Of a stretch of 64,000 bases of DNA, positions 30,735 through 43,035 are shown piece by piece. Origin of the DNA: Zygnema cylindricum (lineage: Eukaryota > Streptophyta > Zygnematophyceae > Zygnematales > Zygnemataceae). The notes below the pieces were generated by a model, which was given only the letters and a program-made list of their open reading frames with translations, did no database searches and had not been told where the DNA came from. The stretch spans positions 122,001-186,000 of the forward strand of contig JBBHKE010001178.1 of NCBI GenBank assembly GCA_037447655.1, given 5' to 3'. A program made the position numbers and the translations under genes. Each line of letters begins with the position of its first letter. Within the stretch, counting starts at the first letter, position 1.

Positions 30735-31620
30735 GTCACTCAACTCTCCGGTTAATTCCTATTTCCACATCCTTCTTCCTTCTTCTCCTTCTCCTTCTCC
30801 TTCTCCTTCTCCTTCTCCCTTCTCCCTTCTACCTTCTACCTTCTACCTTCTCCTCCAATTTCTTTTTTCCATTTATTTTTTCCCTTTCTCTCCCCTTTCA
30901 ATAAGGATATTGTTTTTCGTTATTTTTTTTTTCGAGTGCTTTTCTTTCCGGAAGGGTTTTGGGAGGGAGTGGCGGGATTTGAGGGGTTTCTGGGGGGCGG
31001 TAGATTTGTATGATCCGTACACAATCGTACGGATTCGTACGGTTATTTTCCAGAAGAGTGAGGGAGGGCAGGGGGGTGTACGGGATGTACGGTCGAGGAG
31101 GGTAAGTGACAGGATGAAGGGGAGGGGGGGAGAGGGAGGGAGTGGGAGGGTGAGGGAGAAAGAGGGAGGGGGGAGGGAGGGTGAGGGTGATGGAAGGAGA
31201 GTGAGGATGAGGGAGGGAGAAAGGGAAGGGGAGGGAGGGAGAGTGAAGGAGAGGATCGGGGGTCTATGGATGAAAGCAGGGAGAGAAGAGGAAGTACAAG
31301 GGGAGGGTGGGTTTGATAGCCGGAGGAAGAGAACAAAAGTGGGAGAGGGAGGGAGAGAGAGAGGGAGACAGATGGGAAGAAGGTAGAGGGAGGGCCCAAG
31401 GTGGGTACAGGGAAGGGCAACTAGGGTCTTGTCCTTTATCGGCAACTTTTGTCTTCTAGCGGCGGGTTTGTCTTTTAGCGGCTGTGACTTTAATGGGAAG
31501 GGGAGGGGTTCGGGGTCCTGGGCGGGGGGTTTTGTCGTTTTGTGGGAGGGAGTGGCGGGGTTCAGGGACTCGCAGTATATGGGAGGAGGGAGGCCTAACC
31601 CACCCCCCCCCCCAAGCTAG
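30735..31620 (+). other. 5' leader and probable leader intron of the hnRNP F/H-like gene
   Basis: A (CTT)n-rich leader followed by GA-rich sequence. A strong donor GGTAAGTG at about 31099 suggests a leader intron. The rest (31100-31390) is purine-rich low complexity. No independent gene. Confidence 0.4.
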
Positions 31621-31622
31621 GA

Positions 31623-31624
<2 letters not shown>

Positions 31625-31692
<68 letters not shown>
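31625..31692. repeat. Homopolymer run of 68 G
   Basis: Sixty-eight consecutive G on the plus strand, then TT and eight more G. It lies just before the first coding exon of the hnRNP F/H-like gene. Confidence 0.95.
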
Positions 31693-31694
<2 letters not shown>

Positions 31695-31904
31695 GGGGGG
31701 GGCAGAGCAGTGGATTCCTACCTCGGCTTCTCAGCAGTCTAGTATGGGGATGGGAGGAGCGGGAGGGAGTCTGGGGGGGGCAGGGAGTATGAGGGGGGTT
31801 GGGAGGGGCAGAGCAGTGGATTCCTACCTCGACTTCTCAGCAGTCTAGTATGGGGATGGGAGGAGCGGGAGGGAGTCTGGGGGGGGCAGGGAGTATGATA
31901 GGGA
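31693..31904. repeat. Tandem duplication, 106-bp unit
   Basis: The unit beginning TTGGG(A/G)GGGGCAGAGCAG is present at 31693-31798 and again from 31799, differing at only a few bases. The period of 106 is not a multiple of three, so the peptide GGAEQWIPTS is encoded in different frames in the two copies. Confidence 0.9.
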
Positions 31905-34900
31905 GGGGAGGGATAGGATCCATGGGGATAGGAGCGATAGGGGCGATGGGAGGGATGGGAGGAGCCATGGCGGCCATGGGAGCCATGGGGGGGATGGGAG
32001 GAGGAGGAGGAGGATACGGAGGTTTACAAGGAAGTGGGGGGGTGGGAGGGAGTGACTTGGCGGTGGGAGGAGGAGTGGGAGTGGGAGGAGTCGGAGGGAT
32101 GGGAGGGATGGGAGGGATAGGAGGGATAGGAGGAGGAGCAGTAGGGATGGGAGGGCTGGGAGGAGTCTCAGGGATGGGAGGGATGGGGGGATTGGGAGCC
32201 ATGGGAATGGGAGGAATGGGAGTGGGAGGGGGGGGGGGGGAGGAGGAGGGGTGGGAGTGATGCCTGTGGTGAAGTTGAGAGGCCTTCCCTTCAGTTGTAC
32301 GGAAGGGGATGTGATGGAGTTCATGGCGGGTCTGGAGATAGTGGATGTGCTCATGGTACGGAAGGGAGGGAGGTTTTCGGGGGAGGCTCTACTGCTGCTC
32401 CCCAACCACTACCATGTGGAGGCCGCGCTGCAGGTGGGGGGTGGAGGGAGGGAGAGGGAGAGGGAGAGGGAGGGGGAGGGGGAGGGAGAGGGGGAGGTGG
32501 AGGGAGAGGGGGAGGGAGAGGGAGAGGGAGGGGGAGGGGGAGGGGAGGGGGAAGGGAGGGGGAGGGGGAGGGTTCACGAGGTGAGGAGTTCGCGTCATTC
32601 AGAACGGAATGACTCGAGTTTTCTATTTACTCTCTCTGTGATTTGGAAACACTAGTGTGAAATCCACACTAATAATGTCTTGACTCTCGTAGTGGTTCAC
32701 GGTCGCTATTTGTGTGTATGTTTTTTTTTTTGTCGCTTAACATCCTTTATATGTTCACACTTGTCGGATTTTGAATGAAGACCACCAATTGGAAGGTGAG
32801 AATCTTGCCTTTCAATGGCAACCGTCGGATTGTTACAATGCGACAACAAAGTGTGCTCTAGGAGAGTTCAGCTAATTCACTCAATATTGTAATGAATGGA
32901 TTTAGTTTGTAAGTAGTGTGACTTTGTATATGCGGTGATTAAACTATGGGAGGTTACTCACATTTCACTAGTAATCCTAAAGATTTGCGAGTAACTGAAT
33001 GGGCGATTGCTCATAAAACTGGAACCAATTACTCACATCACAAAACAGGAGTAATTTTTGATAGGGTAATCACTTCCCCACCATTGGTCATTGAGTAACC
33101 ATATCTTCTGAAAAACCTGGTCATTAATAAATTACAAAGAACTTTCTTATCTTGAACTCATCTGTCCTTGTCCGTTTCAGAATAGGGAAAACGGAAGTCA
33201 GTCGGAGTTGTCATCACGCTTAGGGTTGACCGTCCTTGCTAGATATTTTTTCAGTATTGTGGTATTGTCGGGGAAGAAAACTTCGCGCAGGCTTTACAAA
33301 CGTCCATGTTGTCCTCCGCAGTTGTATCCAGGTCGATAATTCAGCGAATCAGCGTCTAACATTTGCCATGATAAGAATCATTTTCCATACGCAGCATTAT
33401 TGTGTTGCACAATATCTGTACAGTCTCAGACTTCCTTCCCTTGTTCCTTTGTACCTTACATTCTCTGACATTAAATTCTGCGCCCGCGCCCACTTGCAGG
33501 CAAGAGATGAAAGAATTGGCTCTTCTGTAAATTTTCTGGTAGAAGAAGAGTTAAAAAATGGCAAATAACGGCTTTGCTGTAGTTTTCTGAAAAGTAAAGA
33601 GAATGGGAACGTCGATGGAAACGCGATGACTGGGTTTTTGCAGTGATGGCATGGCACAAAAATTGTTGTTGAGTGATGCATGGACGACCTAAAGTTGTTG
33701 CCGGTTGATATTGTCACTATGTACAGTATGGATGGTCACTCTTAGGGCGGCTTCCCATCGTGACAAAGAGCTTTTTGTTATGTTGTTGTATGCATCAACT
33801 TTTACGACAGCGTACAGCAGGACGCTTAACTTCTACGTCTTGACAGCGTAACAAAAAGCACTTTACCCTTAGTAGAAGCACAATGTAAACCTAAGGTGCA
33901 AAAGAGGCGCTGGATGAAGGAAGACTATTCAACTGTAGAACACTGTTTAACTGTAGAATGTGCTGCAGAGTCAAAAAAACTAAACCCTAAAAAAACTGGT
34001 TGTTTATTGATGTCATGTATGGCAGTATATTGTCGATATGTCCATTGTCAGGAGGTGAAAAAATGACGTTATTGGTTATCGGTAGAAGTCTACTGGCAAG
34101 CAACACTAATAATCATTCTATTAGTGAACAGCCTGCAGTGTATTATAGGAATTTATACTATTATGAAATGTCATGGTTGGCAATTCAGTGATTACTCTGA
34201 TATGAAGTTGATAGAAGCGGCAGCATTAGGACGATGAATGATCGCTAAAGCAACCGCAAACATTGTAAGATATTTGGATTTGGTTAAAAAAAAACCAAGG
34301 TTGGTCAACATTATTCTCTGGAAATCAAAAACCTGTAAATCTGAATTTTTGCAAAACTTTACTTTGTACTCGCAGAGAAATCGTCAAAATATGGGTCGTC
34401 GATACATTGAAGTTTTTCGAGCCAAGAAATTGGATTACTATAATGCTATTGCAGCAGAAGTAGCCATGGATGGAGGCTATTATGTTGGTACTACAATAGG
34501 TCCCGAAACAGCTCCTGGAAGAGGGAAAGCAGGTTTGGCAGCTTCCCTCGAACATGCTCAAACTGGTTTTGAAGAGAAGAAAGAGAAGGAGCACACCGGT
34601 GTTTTATGGATGCGAGGATTGCCATTTTCGGCAAGTAAACAGGCAAGAAACTAACTTTTTGTCCGACCGTGGTGTAATTTTAGGGTATAGATGGAATTGG
34701 GAATGACGGTTATGTATAAGGCTTTAAAACCTTTTGGAAGTTGTGTTTTTTTTCCTCTCCCTCCCTCTTTCTCTCTCTCTCTTCTCCCTCTTCCTCTCCC
34801 TCCCTTCCTCCCTCCCTCCCTCCTCCCCCCTCCCTTTTCCCTCCGTATTCACGGATTTGCCTGACGTATCCACCGTGGCTGAGAGTGATTCTGTCTTTCT

Positions 34901-35135
34901 TCAGGATGTGATTGAGTTTTTCCAAGGGTTCGATTTAACCGAAAACAGTGTCCACATAGTCCAAAACGCGGAAGGTCGGTCGACTGGAGAAGGATTTGCA
35001 GAGTTTGTTAGTGTGGATGACGCGAGGGCGGCCATGGGGAAACATCGGTGCAAAATGGGAGCTAGATATGTGGAGCTCTTTCCTTCCTCGAGAGACGAGG
35101 CGATAAGCAAAGTGGCTGCTAAGGGAGGCATGTAA
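31850..35135 (+). CDS. hnRNP F/H-like protein with two quasi-RRMs and Gly/Met-rich N-terminus
   Basis: An RNA-binding protein of the hnRNP F/H (GRSF) type, probably nuclear and acting in splicing. Exons: about 31850-32433, 34376-34642, 34905-35135 (stop TAA). The first exon gives a Gly/Met tract of roughly 130 residues, then the first RRM (VVKLRGLPFSCTEGDVMEFM) continued in exon 2 (NRQNMGRRYIEVFRAK). The second RRM starts GVLWMRGLPFSASKQ and continues DVIEFFQGFDL, STGEGFAEFVS, ARYVELFPSSRDEA. The Gly/Met tract and the first RRM are in different frames as assembled, separated by a run of 13 G (32228-32240). The intron after 34642 starts with GC, not GT (CAG then GCAAGA). The start codon is uncertain because of the G run and duplication upstream; 31850 is the first ATG of the frame. 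Confidence 0.75.
32434..34375. other. Long intron of the hnRNP F/H-like gene
   Basis: 1.94 kb. It opens with about 140 bp of (GGGAGA)n-like purine repeat directly after the donor. A decayed member of the TA-flanked medium subfamily is recognisable at about 32690-32870 (GTTCACGGTCGCTATTTG, GTCGCTTAACATCC). The rest is ordinary AT-rich intron ending TTTGTACTCGCAG. Confidence 0.6.
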
Positions 35136-36302
35136 GGATATAGACAGTGGAGAGAGAGGTAAAGTTGGTGGAGAGAGAGGGAAAGCGGACAATATCAGAG
35201 GTTATCGATTTGGATATGGATGTCGTTTTTCTCGAAATGGAGGAAAAACAGGTGGTAGAGGCTTTGGAGACACACATACCTTTTGGGTTGTGGCTGACGT
35301 GGAGGTTGGTTATGCCTTCACCTGAAATAACGTTTACTGTCACAAGTATTGTTAAAGAGAATTTATCGATCTCCTTTTGATGGATAGTTTGCAGTTTGAA
35401 GATTAAAGGTGGCAATGGAGTTTATAAACAAGAAGCAATACTCTCCCAAGGTTCTGGTGTTTAATCGTCTCTATCTGCACGTCCATTCATCGGAGCGAGT
35501 CCTTTTGACTTTTTGACTTCTGAGTTTCGACTTTTGACTTTTGACTTTTGACTTTTGAACTCTCAATCGAAAAGTAAAAGCATTGTCGATGGTGACTTTC
35601 GAATGCTCAACAACATGATATTGAGATCAATTTTGTCCATTTCATCTTTGGACCGAGGACATCAAAGGGAGTGGTTTCGAGTTAGGTCGAATAAAAGGGC
35701 GATGTCTTTTACTCTGGGGTTACAAAATTTAGGACTTCAAATTTGGGATTTGAGTAGCGAGTAGAGATGGAACCAGGTATAGGCTCTCAAAATACATTGT
35801 GGTTCAATTTTTTTGGATCTCTGGTTTCAGGAAATGAAGTATTTTGTGATGGTGAAAAGCCTTATCAAACAAGAGGAATGTCTCTCTCTACTTCTTTTTT
35901 TAACTGTTTCCAATTGTTAAAACAATTTTAAACTTGGAAGTAGGTCTCGATGATGTGGTATGATGTAATGTGGTTTCAACAATATTACTGTCCTTTTCTT
36001 TTTCTATTATTGTTTTCCCTTTTCTAATAATATTTGTCACATGTCTGTCTTAGACCTCTTTTACATATAGTTTGAATTTATTTTTTATTTTATTTTTTCC
36101 AATTTGTTTCTTATTATAGAAGGTATCTCTATGGTCAAATAATATTTTTTTGATGTAACTTTCGAGTAGTAAAAGTAAGATTGACGATAAACAAGTGATG
36201 GCAAACCATCTGAGTACATGGAAATATAAAAGAAAGACAGATACAGAGTGAAAAATACACAGAAGTAAACAAACTAAAAATGGAAAAATATGAAAGAAAC
36301 TA
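35136..36302. other. 3' flank of the hnRNP gene
   Basis: Contains a short (TTTTGAC)n run near 35514-35556. From about 35880 it is the start of the duplicated segment shared with 47418 onward. No gene seen. Confidence 0.5.
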
Positions 36303-37971
36303 CACCGCTCATCGTTATTAGCGTTTATTAGAATTTATTAGTGGTAATGCAAAATTAGAATTAATAATACTAACTTAGTGCAAGGAGATGTGGCAGATGG
36401 TAGTCCACGTCCTTATTGTTAACTCTATTTTGTGACTTTTGGCCAAAAAAAGTCGTGACCGTATTAATCTTGTTAATACTAAAAACGATGAGCGTGTAGT
36501 AGAGAAAATGGAAAATGTGAAAATGGAATACGTAAAGGAATCCGCACCTCTGTCAAAAACTACCAAATGATCCTTTAACATATCTATATTTCCCTAAAAG
36601 ATAAATATGTTTATATTGATGGTTTAATCAGTGGGTTAAAAATTCAGTCAACGGGTGACGAGAAAAACTTGAATTTGCGTATTGCACTGTATCATCATGT
36701 GTGCTTTTTGTTGCTATTAACGTAGTACGATTCTTTTTGTCGCCAAGTAGTGTGGATGGAACAAGAATATGGGAGAGGAAGAAAGATGCATATATAGAAA
36801 AAATAAAACGGTAAAAGCCGTTTAAACACTAGGGTTATCAAATAGTGTGGCAAGATAATAAAAGCTTCAACGCTGGTAAAACTTAATATAAAATAAATGT
36901 TCGTCAATACGAAAATATTCTAAATTAGTTTCTGAACAAAGTTAAAGAAAGAAACAAAACACTAACAAGAAACAAAAAACAAAAACAATGTCAACAACCA
37001 AAGCTTACAAATAATATTGTCTTTGCTGAGAAAAAATGAGCGCATAAATTGACAACCACAAAATCAAAAAATCCACATGAACTCAAATTAACTCCAAAAA
37101 AAAGAAATAAGATTATGTAATTCAAAAAAAAAAATGAATTAGGGCTTTTCGGAAACAAAAAATAAATAATTGTCGGTGGCTTAAGAAACAAAATATAGAA
37201 AGAAAAAAATAAAATGTACAACTAAAAAGGTCTTTTTACAAAATAATTTCAATATTTGTCTTTTTGCTCTAATTCTAAGTGTGTTTTTTTTTAAAACAAA
37301 CTTACATTTGGCATTATTAAAACAGAAAATAAAATCATCAAAATCGTAAAATCCTACCTTTGCCTTTAGTTTTATTTTTTTCACTATTTTCTATAACCAC
37401 AAAAAAAATTGTTTTCGTTTTCCTTTTTTGTTCTTTTTTTTATTTTTCTTGTGAAACAAACTGAAATTATTCTACATATCAAACCGAAATTATTCTACAT
37501 ATCCGAAATCTATTTCTACCACCTCTCCCTCTCCCTCTCCCTCTCCCTCTCCCCCTCCCCCCTTCATTTTCAACTCAATCTTCTCCACTAGCAAAAAAAA
37601 TCCATTTTTCCTTCTCAACTAAAAAAGAAAAAATAAAAAGTTCAAAAGGTTTCGTAAACTCCATTTATCATTTGCCTTTCAAAACCCATTAATCAGTATA
37701 ATTATTTTCATAATTTACTTTGCTTACTTTTGGGTTACAGGATATGAATCTCAACAAAAGAATCACTATCTTCCTTCTCCCTTCTCTTTTCCTCTCCTCT
37801 CTCTCCTCTCTCTTGCCCTCCTCTCTCTCCTCTCTCTTCCCCTCTTCTCTCGCCCCTCTCTCCTCTCTCTCCCCTCGCCCCTTTTTCTCTCTCTCCTCCC
37901 TCTCTCGATCCCGACTTGCTTTGACTCAAACCATCCACATTCACAATTACTGTTCCATTTTGTAAATTACA

Positions 37972-38016
<45 letters not shown>

Positions 38017-38330
38017 TTCTAAAACCGAACTTAAATGGGGTCCGGTAATCAATGTACTCGTGGGCAGCTCGTCCGTACATTTTTTGTCCTTTTCTTCCAT
38101 TTTGCAATGTAGCACGGTACGGCAGATAGGACAAGAAATATTTGTCCGTAGCCAAGCATCAATACAATCCTACCAAAAAAAAAAAAAAAAAAAAATAGGA
38201 TAGCGTTTAAAAAAACATATAGGAAAAAAAGTATAGATAAAATAATGTAAACTTGTATAAAAAAAAAAAAAATCAATTGAAAAATTTTAAGGTCACTTTT
38301 TTTTTGTTTTTTTTTTAAATTCAAAACTTC
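35880..38330. repeat. Duplicated segment, copy A (carries the intact RING gene 3' half)
   Basis: Matches 47418-48953 plus 54483-54973 in direct orientation (for example the TAAGATTGACGATAAACAAG words, the TTACAGGATATGAATCTC block and the last RING exon). Copy A has the MITE 36303-36496, which copy B lacks. Confidence 0.85.
36303..36496. mobile_element. TA-flanked MITE, short subfamily
   Basis: 194 bp, starting CACCGCTCATCGTTATTAGC and ending AACGATGAGCGTG, with TA on both sides (36301-36302, 36497-36498). The interior resembles 24212-24407. The paralogous position in copy B (about 48160) is unoccupied. Confidence 0.8.
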
Positions 38331-38947
38331 CATCAACTTTGAAACTCTTCCTTTCCCCTCTGCCTCTCCAACTCCTCTCCCTTCTCTTCCCTCTCCCTTC
38401 CCTCTTCCTTCCCTCTCCCTCTACCCCTTCTTACCTTATGGAAATTGTGTCCACACGTGTGAAGCTTCCTCAAAATTTCCCCCTTGTCGTATTCTCCCAA
38501 ACACACCGTACACTCTCTCCCGTACCGTCCCTCCTCTTCCTCCTCCCCCTTCCCCTCCTTCTCCTTTTCTCCTTCTCCTCCCTCCTTCCTCCTCTCCTTC
38601 CCCCCCTCCTTCCTCCTCTCCTTCCCCCCCTCCTCCTTCTCTCCCTCTCCCTCCTCCCACCCCACCCCAAAAGCATACGTCTTCCCCACCACACTAATAG
38701 CCTCCTCACTCAACCCCTTCTTCTCTCCCTCTCCCCCTACTCCTCTCCCTCCTCCTCCTTCCCCCCCAAGAAGAGAGGGAGGAGGAGGATAGGCTACGCT
38801 CCACCCCCTCCATATTTTGAAGGCAATGATAACCAGGAGGAGGAGGGAGGCGAGGGATAGGAAGATAAGGATGGAGGAGTCCAGTAGGGGGGAGGGGGAG
38901 GAGGATGAGGGGGAGGGCCCTATAGAGGGGCGGGAAGGGAAGATCAT
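37735..38947 (-). CDS. ATL-type RING-H2 E3 ubiquitin ligase
   Basis: Two exons on the minus strand, 38947-38435 and 38169-37735, both phase 0, give about 315 residues. A membrane segment lies near residues 24-45 (ILIFLSLASLLLLVIIAF), then a GLSEEAI motif like the GLD motif of ATL proteins, then a Glu/Lys/Gly-rich low-complexity linker. The RING-H2 starts ECTVCLGEYDKGE in exon 1 and ends DCIDAWLRTNISCPICR in exon 2; its spacing C-x2-C-x15-C-x-H-x2-H-x2-C-x10-C-x2-C is that of the ATL family, which ubiquitinates targets at membranes. The C-terminal tail has a poly-Asn run coded by an (AAT)n microsatellite (37970-38019) and an Arg/Glu-rich end. It is a real gene by splice-joined RING geometry, with tails inflated by simple repeats. 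Confidence 0.85.
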
Positions 38948-39500
38948 GGTTGGAGGGAGGGGAAGAGGAGGGAGAGGGAGGGGGAGAGGATGGAGAGGGA
39001 GGAGATAGATTTTGGACAGAGATGAAGGAGAGAGCAGAAATACAAATTAGAGATAAATGAAGGATAGGGGTGTGAGGAAGAAGAGAGATAGAGAGGGTAG
39101 AGGTGTGAGAGAAAGGACAGCTGAGGTAAAGAGGGAGAGGGAAGGGATCGGGAAGGAAAATAGTTTTGGAAGAAAGTAGAGAGGGAGGAGAGAGGGAGAA
39201 GTAGAGAGGGAGGGAAGAGGGAGGAGGAGAGAGGTTCCGAGTGGGAGTAGGGAGATGGGAGAGAGGGAGCGGCAACACGTTTGAGAGAAAGGAGAAAGAA
39301 GGGAGAGAGGGAGAGACTGACGAGAGATATATCAGAACAGCGGTAGGAAGAGGGGAGGGAGAATAAAAAGGGGGGACGGAGAGGGGCGAGAGTGGAGAGA
39401 GGGGGGAGAGGAGAGAAAGGGAGAGAGAGGAGCGAAGGCGGGAGGGAGCGAGGGAGGGACGGGGAGAGAGATTCCCACGAATCTGTATTTTAAGTCCCAA
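38948..39500 (-). promoter_or_regulatory. Purine-tract flank upstream of the RING gene
   Basis: Almost entirely GA on the plus strand (CT in the sense of the RING gene), like a long pyrimidine-rich 5' leader. The 264-codon frame over it is low-complexity Ser/Pro/Leu and not a gene. Confidence 0.4.
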
Positions 39501-42500
39501 AAATTAGAGAGGTATTTAGTACTTTAGGAGACGCGGTTCGTACTTTATAACTTTGACCCGCCGACCACTCTGAGGCTCGTACGGTGGAGATCCCGGATGC
39601 TGACGTACGCGTGCTGTCATGCACACGCGTACCTAGTCATAATACGACAAAACTTTTGTACTTTTTGAAGACGCCAATCCATCACGCCAGGTCATTTTTT
39701 GGGGTTCCTGTTGTCGAATATAGCGAAAGTCTTTTTCTAGAAATAGTGTGACGAAAGAGCGTTACGATATTTTTTTATTTTTATTTTACGGGTTTCATTT
39801 TGAAAGGTACATATCGTGGACAAATTTTAGGAATTTCGGTGGTTATCCATCGTGACACGTGGATTAATCGTCCCACTTGTCGCGACTCTTTTTTCTCTGT
39901 AGCTGGCAACCCACCTCGTCGTCGGCAATATCTGACGGTCAGGGTTACATCCCAGACCTTCGGAGAGTATTGGCAAGATTCTCTGTAATGTTCTTCGCGT
40001 TTAAAAACAAAATAAGCGGTACAGTTTGGTACGGATAAGCTTGGATTTATGTAAACTACAGTACTGTACCCGACTTTTCGTCTGATGGAACGTCACCCTA
40101 ATTATTGCGCCGCTTGACTCACGATGTTTTTAAATGGCTAAAAACTGAAATTTTGATAGAAAAAGTCAAAAAGACGAACGAAGCCCTAAGCCTCCTACAG
40201 ATGAACCCAGGGAAACGTTTGGAAAATCGGGCAGCTGACGGCGCAGTTGACGGCGGACGCTCGCCGTCAAAGAGTCTCTGTGCAATTTCAAAAAAGATAC
40301 GCGCAGCATGGAAGCTGACGTGGCAAGAAATAATTTTGCGATATGTTCACTGTATCCGTATATTCCGTACGAAAAAGAATCTTATGTACACTTTTATGGT
40401 ACCTCCGCAGTTTACGCAAGATTCAGTACGGAAACAAATACAGCCAATCATATCTAGCGAACCGGCCAAAACTTCACCCCCTACACTCTTTTCACCTGCA
40501 TTTAAATAGACGTCACCTTTTCCGACTTAGCAGTTAATATTTTAGCCGACCCCAGAAAACGTCTATTTTCGACGTCTATTTTTATGTCCAAATTTCCGAC
40601 GACGTTTGACACGATTCGCCATACTTTTGCTTTACCATTCAACGTCGAATGTGATTGGCCCATACTCTCCAAGGACGGAAAGTGTACGAGAGAATCGCGT
40701 CGAGAATATGATCGGACGGCCCAGATTACTTCCATAAATTGCCTGGGAAGAAAAGCCTCAGGTTGCAGCCGTCGTTTTGACACGAACGGTCGTCTTGAAC
40801 GCCGTCAGTATCTTACAAACGAGAAAAGAGATAACGGGACTACGCGACGGCCGTGCCAATCGCCGTCACAAAATATTATACTGTCGTACGAAAAGATACG
40901 CGCAGATACGAATCAAATTTGGTCTCGCGCGAAAGGCTCCCCGTCATCAAAGCCTGCAGGATGCCGTCGGATTCTCGACAAAAACGAAAAGTCAATCACA
41001 CGTCTGCCAAGCTACTGGACTGTACTGTACGGATCAAAGGCATTTAATGCCGGCATCTAAAGCTTTTGGGTTTCACGACAAAGGCGCATGTGTCAAGAAA
41101 AGTACAGTAAATGTAAAAATATAGATTACCATATCCACTCTGATGCAAACTGGAATCCCACAAGGATTATAAAGGTACACCTCACACATTTATGACAAAG
41201 GTACCTTAGTGGTTAGGACGTACAGGAAATTACAGATTCTCCAGCTGTACGATTCGCTTGTAGATTCGACAGGCAATCGTCGGCGCGACAAACTGGACCG
41301 TAACTCGGCGATCGTTTTTTATTTTTAGTGAAGATTCAACGTACTGGTAGTTTGCGAGTGTTCCTATGTCCAAAAACAGAAGTAATCATTATAGCTTTGT
41401 ATTATTATGACATTTTATATATTTCAATAAAGTTGCGGAAATGATGACCGCGTGCGTCATTCTGGCTGGCCACAAGAGAACATGTCCGATCAAGTACAGT
41501 CAGCATACACACGAGTACGAATTTGTTAAAGTTGTGGTAAGACTTGAGGACCAATCCGTTGACTATTTCTGATTTGCGAGAAAATTGACGGTTAAATTTT
41601 TGCCGCGGTGGTTAATGTCGGCTGTCATACGAACATAAAAATGACACGGGCATCCTGAAGTTACGGTAGTTAAACTGGAAAGCGACACATGTAAATAAAA
41701 GTGTTGCGCTTAAGCCACGTCCGAAACCAGTGAACATAAACGCGTGAAGTATTTAAATAGTTGAATTCTACCCATAGTTGTTCAATTCACATATTACGCA
41801 CGCATCAAACTCACGAATCCTACTTACAATGCGCATCGAACAATAATGAATTGTTAATAAAATGCGTACCCGATCGTACATTTTCGACTTTTGAAGTGTT
41901 CGTCTATTCCGCACTTTTTTAGGGTTATTTAAAAGGGGGTTTAAGGTTGTTAAGGTAAAATTCCGTACATTCCTATATATTTAATACAATTGCCTTATAT
42001 TTTCCGTACATTTATGTCCTTATATTTTTGTACTTTTTAAGGTTATTTAGGGGGGGCTTTAGAGTTGTTAGGGTACATTTTCATACATTCCCGTATATTT
42101 TAGTACAACTGCCTTACATTTTTCGTAATTTTAGGGTTTTTTTGGTACATTTGTCAAATGATTCCATACATTTTCGTATATTTTCTGTACTTTTTATATT
42201 TTTTTAGGATTTTATAAGGTTTATTAAAGGGGACACCCGTAAAATTTCTGTAAAATTTTGCGTACTAAATAAAAATATTTGAAATTTAGGAAAAGTATAA
42301 AATCGACGAATACTACGTAAAAATCCTAAAAAAATCCAAATAAGTACAAATTGAACAACTATGATTTCGTCCTTTTCCACAGAGGTAAGGTAGTAATTCC
42401 ATCAATACTCAAGTCAATATAGGTAGTACAAACCGCTAGGCTTCAATGTACTTTCATAATGATCATATATATTGTTTCTCAACCATATAAATTAAATAAA

Positions 42501-42957
42501 ACGGTGGATATATTGATAAACTATCCACAAAAACAAATAGGGTGATAATAAATCAACGGTGGGAAATGGTACGAATTGTTTTTATTTTTCGATGATATGG
42601 TTTCTTACACTGCCCATCGCCATTATAATTTACCACTCTATTTTTGGGTCGATGTGATTTTCACTCATATTTGTAAACTGATGTTATTAAAACCATGTAG
42701 TTAACTGATGAGTTGTTGTTAAAAAAAAGAGTTGATAAACCATCTTAGAACACGGGATCCGAAAAAAAACGACGAAAATGAAGAATTGGTAGGCGAAATG
42801 AGAAAATTGTGTGAAACAAACTAAGACGTAGAAAAAGGGCGTGCCAAACAAAGACAATCAAAGAAGCGACAATCACAAAATTAATGGCATAATACAACAT
42901 CCAAATCTACACTACCTCACCCAACCACAAACTTAAAGATCCACTATAACACCTTAA
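39501..42957. other. Intergenic, no gene recognised
   Basis: 39.5-41.3 kb is relatively GC-rich with many GTAC/CGTACG words and several medium open frames without domain signatures. 41.9-42.3 kb is T-rich with repeated TTTCCGTACATTT-like words. A single MITE terminus (CACTGCCCATCGCCATTAT) is at 42608 without a partner. 42725-42870 matches a dispersed repeat also seen near 3750-3900. Confidence 0.5.
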
Positions 42958-43035
42958 ATGAACCATACTCAAAGGAACACGTTGACAAGGTTTGGAAACA
43001 CATTGAAGGTCCAAAGCAGCGATAGTCGATCAAAA

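Noticed and set aside
31837-32405. Minus-strand Pro-rich frames of 121 and 186 codons
   Set aside because: Antisense of the Gly/Met tract of the hnRNP F/H-like gene.
38706-39500. 264-codon minus-strand Ser/Pro/Leu frame overlapping the RING gene
   Set aside because: Shadow frame of a GA/CT tract; the RING frame at 38435-38947 carries the real motif.
40105-41124. Overlapping frames of 115-158 codons in the 40-41 kb region
   Set aside because: Three frames overlap on the same strand with no domain, no splice logic and no bias; GC-rich intergenic DNA by appearance.
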